Shown here: positions 63,322-64,000 of the stretch, in pieces
Layout of the letters: the number at the start of each line of letters is the position of its first letter
How positions within the stretch are numbered: position 1 is the first letter of the stretch
NCBI GenBank assembly: GCA_019358985.1
Contig: JAHHIJ010000025.1
Coordinates: 1-64,000, forward strand
Origin: Tolypothrix brevis GSE-NOS-MK-07-07A
Lineage (GTDB): Bacteria > Cyanobacteriota > Cyanobacteriia > Cyanobacteriales > Nostocaceae
Reading direction: 5' to 3'
DNA: 64,000 bases
The notes under the pieces: generated by a model
Databases searched by the model: none
What the model was told of the DNA's origin: nothing
The model's input: only the letters and a program-made list of their open reading frames with translations
Made by a program: the position numbers and the translations under genes

Positions 63322-63413
63322 AGACATCTGGTAGAAAAGACGTAGAGACGTAGCACTGCTACGTCTAATCAAGGGTTTCGGGCAACGCATAATTAATTTC
63401 TACTCCTATGTCT
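63322..63413. mobile_element. Family A MITE, 92 bp
   Basis: AGACATCTGGTAGAAAAGAC at the left and TTTCTACTCCTATGTCT at the right; TAGCACTGCTA hairpin and TAATCAAGGGTTTCGGGCAA inside. Confidence 0.75.
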
Positions 63414-63486
63414 ACTAGCTCTGTTTTGTTTCTAGAGAAAACTAGAATTTATACCATTTCACGAATCTTGGGATACATATAAATCC

Positions 63487-63613
63487 TGTAAAGACGTAGC
63501 ATTTAAATTTTGTAAAGACGTAGCATTTAAATTTTGTAAAGACGTAGCACTTAAATTTTGTAAAGACGTAGCATTTAAATTTTGTAAAGACGTAGCACTG
63601 CTACGTCTCTACA
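63487..63613. repeat. 24-bp tandem repeat grown from a hairpin half
   Basis: TGTAAAGACGTAGCATTTAA + ATTT is repeated about four times and then completed by a full TAGCACTGCTA hairpin. The unit is one arm of the dispersed hairpin plus spacer. Confidence 0.85.
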
Positions 63614-63641
63614 AAGTAGTCAAAGGGACACCTTTTTCTTA

Positions 63642-64000
63642 TCAAGCTGAGATGCTTTCTGTTTGTTGTACAACTTCAGTTTTTTTCGTAACTACTGGAA
63701 GATAGACAATATGGACTGAACAGGATGCATGGTGAAGAACGTAGTTGCTGACGCTGCCTAGAAATAGTTCTTTTAAACCAGAGTGACCCCGGCGCCCCAT
63801 AATAATTAAGTCAGCACCCCAATTATGGCTTACATCACAAATGCAGCGACCAGGACTGCCAGGATTTTGGGTAAATTCAGTACTGACACCTGCTATGTCT
63901 GCTTGGGCACGAAAAGATTGTAACATCTCAAGACTTTCGCGTTTAAAAGCGTCCCATTGTTCTTGGTAAACTTCCAAGGTTTGAGCACGCACTCCTGAAT
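63642..64000 (-). CDS. Universal stress protein (UspA family), partial at window end
   Basis: C-terminal ~119 residues; the frame is open to the right edge. GADLIIMGRRGHSGLKELFL + GSVSNYVLHHASCSVHIV is the Usp ATP-binding signature (G-2x-G-9x-G-S/N). It lacks its N-terminal strand here because the gene continues beyond 64000. Cys pairs (RCICDVSHNW) are seen in some cyanobacterial members. Confidence 0.9.
   Translation of the reverse strand, partial: SGVRAQTLEVYQEQWDAFKRESLEMLQSFRAQADIAGVSTEFTQNPGSPGRCICDVSHNWGADLIIMGRRGHSGLKELFLGSVSNYVLHHASCSVHIVYLPVVTKKTEVVQQTESISA

Overview
The window comes from a filamentous, probably heterocyst-forming cyanobacterium (Nostocales type). Evidence for this is the abundance of HIP1 octamers (GCGATCGC), cyanobacterial or plastid-type genes (Ycf66, an Hli protein, LdpA, the Ycf45-like AAA/R3H protein, XisH/XisI, DUF3386), heptameric short tandem repeats and many dispersed palindromic repeats. 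The genus cannot be fixed from the sequence alone. I see no rRNA, tRNA or CRISPR array.

Layout. 0-0.1 kb is the 3' end of a group II intron. 0.4-7.8 kb carries housekeeping genes: ileS, ycf66, gnd and a Ser/Thr kinase. 7.8-11.6 kb is a toxin-antitoxin patch with two intact pairs, a VapC relic, a nonsense-split secreted protein gene and a VapBC operon cut in two by a decayed IS200/IS605 element. 11.9-16.9 kb holds YbjN, a lipoate/octanoyl-type ligase, a 104-bp tandem array, an hli gene pair, and a thioredoxin-CcdA-cytochrome b operon. 17.7-25.9 kb holds a YraQ/DUF1980 permease pair with a third gene, a coiled-coil protein, a MidA-like methyltransferase and a beta-hydroxyacid-type dehydrogenase. 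26-30.4 kb is a candidate defence patch: Xre-RES toxin-antitoxin genes with a downstream membrane protein, divergent from an HTH-NACHT NTPase. 30.4-38.3 kb holds a TPR protein, small conserved genes, a GAF-LuxR regulator, a DUF488 pair and RlpA. 38.5-43 kb holds hydantoinase/oxoprolinase A and B plus XisH/XisI. 43.2-47.2 kb is a MacB/HlyD efflux and two-component locus in which several genes are 5'-truncated. 47.5-64 kb holds the AAA-R3H ATPase, ldpA, a GGDEF/EAL response regulator, two tandem signal peptidases, pyrC, tsaE, a YvcK-like gene, ruvC, DUF29, a broken Uma2 gene, a NIL-ferredoxin, a CHAD protein and a partial universal stress protein.

The most distinctive property is repeat activity. 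Three MITE-like families can be defined by their terminal repeats. Two of them usually carry a hairpin with constant arms (GTAGAGACG / CGTCTCTAC) and one of three alternative palindromic cores. One family is amplified as a 104-bp tandem array and another truncates a Uma2 gene. Simple or dispersed repeats also appear to have entered coding sequences in frame: twice in the MidA-like methyltransferase and once each in LdpA and the hydantoinase A protein.

The best candidates for a less-described system are the RES/Xre/membrane-protein operon beside the HTH-NACHT gene, the DUF488 plus 253-aa partner pair, and a 37-nt element near 56.6 kb with two interlocking 7-bp stems. All functional calls rest on reading motifs by eye, without database searches.
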